A stretch of 53,440 nt of DNA, from positions 1-53,440 of the forward strand of contig CAKZMM010000148.1 in the NCBI GenBank assembly GCA_937128505.1, given 5' to 3'. This document shows, piece after piece, positions 49,620 through 53,440 of the stretch. The first letter of the stretch is position 1. The number at the start of each line of letters is the position of its first letter. The stretch is from an uncultured Thermogutta sp. (GTDB lineage: Bacteria > Planctomycetota > Planctomycetia > Pirellulales > Thermoguttaceae). Position numbers and translations under genes: made by a program. The notes under the pieces were generated by a model. The model was not told the origin of the DNA and made no database searches. It saw nothing but the letters and a program-made list of their open reading frames with translations.

Positions 49620-49823
49620 ATGCTCAACATTGAGAAGGAACTTGCCGCGCTGGCCCGAATGAGCACGACTGAGCTTGCCCGGCGGTACGGCGAGTTGTTC
49701 GGTGAGGCGACCCGCTGTCGCAACCGCCCATACCTGATCCGCAAGATCGCCTGGAAGCTCCAGGCCTTGGCCGAAGGCGACCTGAGCGAACGTGCTCGCC
49801 GCCGGGCAGAGGAATTAGCCTGA
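49620..49823 (+). CDS. DUF2924 protein, N-terminal half
   Basis: 67 residues: IEKELAALARMSTTELARRYGELFGE, then RNRPYLIRKIAWKLQALAEGDLSERARRRAEELA (cited in two parts), the standard first half of DUF2924. It ends at TGA 49821-49823. The next ORF is in the same frame and carries the second half, so an in-frame stop splits the gene. GGAG lies 11 nt before the ATG. DUF2924 genes commonly sit directly before serine recombinases; their role is unknown. Confidence 0.75.
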   Translation: MLNIEKELAALARMSTTELARRYGELFGEATRCRNRPYLIRKIAWKLQALAEGDLSERARRRAEELA

Positions 49824-49841
49824 GGCACGCAGCTTCGGGTC

Positions 49842-50099
49842 ATGCCGCCCAAGGCCGGTCTGTCGTCCCACGTGGCTGACGTGGGGATGGCTAGCCCGCC
49901 GTCAGTCGATCACCGGCTGCCGCCGCCCGGCAACGTGATCGTGCGGCGGTACAGGGGCCGGGTGCTTCAGGTCGTAGTCCTCGTGGACGGCTTCGAGTTC
50001 GAGGGCCGCCGCTATCCGTCGCTTTCGGCCGTGGCCAAGGCGATCACCGGCAGCCACTGGAACGGCTACCGCTTCTTCCGTCTGGAGGGCAAGAGATGA
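49842..50099 (+). CDS. DUF2924 protein, C-terminal half
   Basis: 85 residues. Contains GNVIVRRYRGRVLQVVVLVDGFEF (in part), EGRRYPSLSAVAKAITGSHWNGYRFF, the conserved second half of DUF2924. It is in frame with the upstream half; the six codons between (GTQLRV) look like natural linker. It may be reached by readthrough of the TGA, by restart at ATG 49842, or be a broken gene. It overlaps the recombinase start by 4 bp (ATGA). Confidence 0.7.
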   Translation: MPPKAGLSSHVADVGMASPPSVDHRLPPPGNVIVRRYRGRVLQVVVLVDGFEFEGRRYPSLSAVAKAITGSHWNGYRFFRLEGKR

Positions 50100-51652
50100 G
50101 ACGGCGCAAGCCCCCCACCCAGCCGCCGCCGATCGTCCGCTGCGCCATCTACACCCGCAAGAGCACCGACGAGGGCCTGGACCAGGAGTTCAACTCGCTG
50201 GATGCCCAGCGGGAGGCGGCCGAGGCGTATATCCGTAGCCAGGCCGGGGTAGGTTGGACCCTGGTGCCGGACCGCTACGACGACGGCGGGTTCACCGGCG
50301 GCAATCTGGACCGGCCGGCCCTGCGGCACCTCTTGGCCGACATCGAGGCAGGGAAGGTCGACTGCGTGGTCGTTTACAAGGTCGACCGCCTCAGCCGGAG
50401 CCTCTTGGACTTCGCCCGGTTGATGGAGACCTTCGAGCGCAAGGGCGTGTCGTTCGTTTCCGTCACGCAGCAGTTCAACACGGCCACATCGATGGGCCGG
50501 CTGATTCTGAACGTGCTTCTGTCGTTTGCCCAGTTCGAGCGGGAGATCATCGGCGAACGCATCCGCGACAAGATCGCCGCCACCCGGCGTAAGGGAAAAT
50601 GGACCGGCGGGACGCCGATCCTCGGCTATGACGTGGACCGTTCCAATGGTCGTCCCCGCCTGGTGGTCAACGCCCAGGAGGCGGCCCGGGTGCGAGAGAT
50701 CTTTCAGCTCTACTTGTCGCTTGGCTCGCTCTTGGAGGTGGCCAGCGAACTGGGCCGCCGGGGCTGGCAGAACAAGGCGTGGAAGACCCGGCGGGGCCAG
50801 CTCAAGGGAGGCCGGCCGTTCGACAAGGGTTCGCTTTACGCCCTGCTCACCAACCCGCTGTACGCCGGCAAGATCAGGTACAAGGCGGAGTTGCACCAGG
50901 GCCAGCACGAGCCGATCGTAGACACCGAGGTGTTCCAGCAGGTGCAGGCGACGCTGCGGCACAACGGCCGGTCAGGCGGCGTGGCCGTCCGGAACAAGCA
51001 CGGGGCTCTGCTTCGGGGCTTGCTCTACTGCAAGGCCTGCGGCAGGGCCATGACGCATACGTTCACCTGCAAGGGGCAGCGGCGATATCGCTACTACACC
51101 TGCACCCGGGCCATCCAGAACGGCCGCAAGGCGTGCCCTTCCCCCTCGTTGCCGGCCGGCGAAATCGAACGGGTAGTTATCGATGAGATGCGGGCCATCG
51201 GCCGGGACCGTACCTTGCGGGCCGAGGTGCTCCGGCAAGCCCAGGAGCAATTCGAGGCCGAGCGGGCAGAACTCCTCAGCGAAGAGCGCGGGCTACGGCG
51301 CGAACTGGGCTGGCGCCACGCGGAGCTCCGCCGGCTGGCTGGCAGCGTGTCTTCGGCCGACCAGATGGCGGAACTCCACGACCGCATTGCCCAATGCGAA
51401 ACACGGCTTCGGGAGGTCCAGCGTCAGCTCCAAGAGCACGAGCAAGACCGCCTGACTGCCGCCGACATCGACGCCGCCCTGGCCGACTTCGACGGCGTGT
51501 GGAACGCACTCAGCCCGCGCGAACAGGCCCAACTGGTGGCCTTGCTGGTGGCCCGGGTCGAGTTCGACGCAGCCCAAAGCACAGTGGCGGTCTCCTTCCA
51601 TCCGATGGCCATCAAGGCCTTGGCCCGAAAGCAACTTGGGGGTGCGGCATGA
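50096..51652 (+). CDS. Large serine recombinase
   Basis: 518 residues. Cuts and rejoins DNA through a serine linkage to integrate or excise mobile DNA. Resolvase domain: CAIYTRKS with nucleophile Ser23, SLDAQREA, DDGGFTGGN, YKVDRLSRSL, QFEREIIGERIRDK. Recombinase domain: GYDVDRSNGRPRLVVN, LTNPLYAGKIRYKAELHQGQHEPIVD (in parts). Zinc ribbon: CKACGRAM ... YYTCTRA ... KAC near 305-345. A coiled coil runs from about 385 to 455. Complete and probably active. Overlaps genes on both sides by 4 bp, forming one operon. Confidence 0.95.
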   Translation: MRRRKPPTQPPPIVRCAIYTRKSTDEGLDQEFNSLDAQREAAEAYIRSQAGVGWTLVPDRYDDGGFTGGNLDRPALRHLLADIEAGKVDCVVVYKVDRLSRSLLDFARLMETFERKGVSFVSVTQQFNTATSMGRLILNVLLSFAQFEREIIGERIRDKIAATRRKGKWTGGTPILGYDVDRSNGRPRLVVNAQEAARVREIFQLYLSLGSLLEVASELGRRGWQNKAWKTRRGQLKGGRPFDKGSLYALLTNPLYAGKIRYKAELHQGQHEPIVDTEVFQQVQATLRHNGRSGGVAVRNKHGALLRGLLYCKACGRAMTHTFTCKGQRRYRYYTCTRAIQNGRKACPSPSLPAGEIERVVIDEMRAIGRDRTLRAEVLRQAQEQFEAERAELLSEERGLRRELGWRHAELRRLAGSVSSADQMAELHDRIAQCETRLREVQRQLQEHEQDRLTAADIDAALADFDGVWNALSPREQAQLVALLVARVEFDAAQSTVAVSFHPMAIKALARKQLGGAA

Positions 51653-52092
51653 TCACCGTGACCAAGCAAGTCGTGTTCACCCGCAGTGCCCGGGGCCGAA
51701 AACGGCTGGAAGACCAACCGGCCCGGGAAGCACCGCTGCCCGTGGGCCGTGTGCCGCGGGTCGCTCGTGTGATGGCCCTGGCGATCCAGTTCGATCGCCT
51801 GCTGCGGGAGGGAATAGTGCGGAACACGACCGAGCTTGCCCAGTTGATGCACGTCACCCAGCCGCGGATCACCCAGGTGATGCGGCTCCTCCATCTTGCC
51901 CCGGACATACAGGAAGAACTCCTTTTCCTGCCGCCGATAGAACGTAACCGCGACTGGGTCACCGAAAAGCACCTCCACCGCATCGCGGCCGAACCCGACT
52001 GGCAGAAGCAACGGCGGCTGTGGCATGCGCTGCGTCAAGGAGACCTGATTACCTCATCTGCTGTTGCTTGGAGGGCGCGCCGGGCACCCTGA
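51649..52092 (+). CDS. HTH (ParB/KorB-like) protein coupled to the recombinase
   Basis: 147 residues from the ATG at 51649, which overlaps the recombinase TGA as ATGA. Longer in-frame ORF starts lie inside the recombinase gene and are unlikely. A helix-turn-helix is visible at about 62-88: TTELAQLMHVTQPRITQVMR. The basic N-terminus (ARGRKRLEDQ) fits DNA binding. Probably a regulator or directionality factor of the recombinase (inference from coupling). Not recognised as a named family. Confidence 0.7.
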   Translation: MITVTKQVVFTRSARGRKRLEDQPAREAPLPVGRVPRVARVMALAIQFDRLLREGIVRNTTELAQLMHVTQPRITQVMRLLHLAPDIQEELLFLPPIERNRDWVTEKHLHRIAAEPDWQKQRRLWHALRQGDLITSSAVAWRARRAP

Positions 52093-52348
52093 TCGGAGTT
52101 CCCAAGCTGCAACAACCACCGCCCGTTGCTCTTTGGCAATTCGGTCTATGTCACAAGCCGCCGGGCGTAGCGACTCTGACGACTCGCACGGGATGCTACG
52201 TTTCACTCGCCCAGGTCACGGCGCTAGTCACGATCTACCAACCCCGCTCTCGGTCGCTTGTAGGTTCGCAGGAGGTCGCTAAGATGATATTAAGATATGC
52301 TGTGTTAGCGGCCCGTGGTTGCTCTAGAGATTGTACGAGGGAGTCAGC
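52093..52348 (+). other. Spacer between recombinase operon and hsdM
   Basis: 256 bp. A candidate promoter TTGTAG-16-TAAGAT lies at 52258-52285, 64 nt before hsdM. AT content rises here compared with the flanking genes. Confidence 0.4.

Positions 52349-53440
<1,092 letters not shown>

Noticed and set aside
50066-50962. 298-codon minus-strand frame opposite the recombinase
   Set aside because: Shadow of the resolvase and recombinase domains; no ribosome binding site or motif.

Overview
The window most likely comes from a planctomycete, probably a thermophilic member of the Pirellulales/Thermogutta kind (inference). The signs are a 23S-5S rRNA unit with no 16S beside it, Tat-exported Gfo/Idh/MocA oxidoreductase, secreted ceramidase-like and beta-helix proteins, long gene-poor spacers and few operons. 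Base composition is moderate over the first 48.8 kb and turns clearly GC-rich after the initiator tRNA at 48.8 kb.

Layout. 0.2-4.8 kb: NUDIX-like protein and Gfo/Idh/MocA oxidoreductase (minus), then dapF coupled to a DUF374 acyltransferase (plus). 6.4-10.3 kb: a three-gene unit of a degenerate M20 peptidase-like protein, glucosyl-3-phosphoglycerate synthase (GT81) and a GT4 enzyme, probably making a glycosylglycerate compatible solute. 11.2-20 kb: HbpS/GlcG-like protein, MetE-like protein, MoaB, a lone ABC-3 metal permease, a secreted ceramidase-like protein, a secreted beta-helix protein and RlmI (minus). 21-29.1 kb: a polysaccharide cluster with Wzy-like polymerase/ligase, Wzx-like flippase, methyltransferase, GT4, WbaP/WcaJ-type sugar-phosphate transferase and DegT aminotransferase. 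29.6-29.9 kb: four CRISPR-like repeats on an exact 61-nt period, with no cas genes. 30.7-35.3 kb: tRNA-Ser(GGA), then a complete 23S-5S unit with boxA, processing stem and terminator. 36-42.6 kb (mostly minus): archease, a large secreted GH101/DUF5696-like protein, an SDR reductase, a GH pseudogene (plus) and a small secreted aromatic-rich protein. 44.2-47.8 kb: purA, uppS, cdsA.

48.8 kb to the end: tRNA-fMet marks the edge of a GC-rich mobile island. It holds a small ORF, a DUF2924 gene split by an in-frame TGA, a large serine recombinase, an HTH protein overlapping it by 4 bp, and the start of a type I restriction-modification hsdM that runs off the window.

The observations most worth a second look are: (1) the 23S sarcin-ricin loop reads GCAA instead of the near-universal GAGA; (2) the CRISPR-like array, whose third repeat keeps its hairpin by a paired change; (3) almost every long spacer carries its own short tandem repeat (14-33 nt), with an exact period at most loci and unrelated sequence between loci; (4) the stop-split DUF2924 in the recombinase cassette; (5) the M20-like protein of the glycosylglycerate cluster, which has lost its catalytic Glu-Glu pair.
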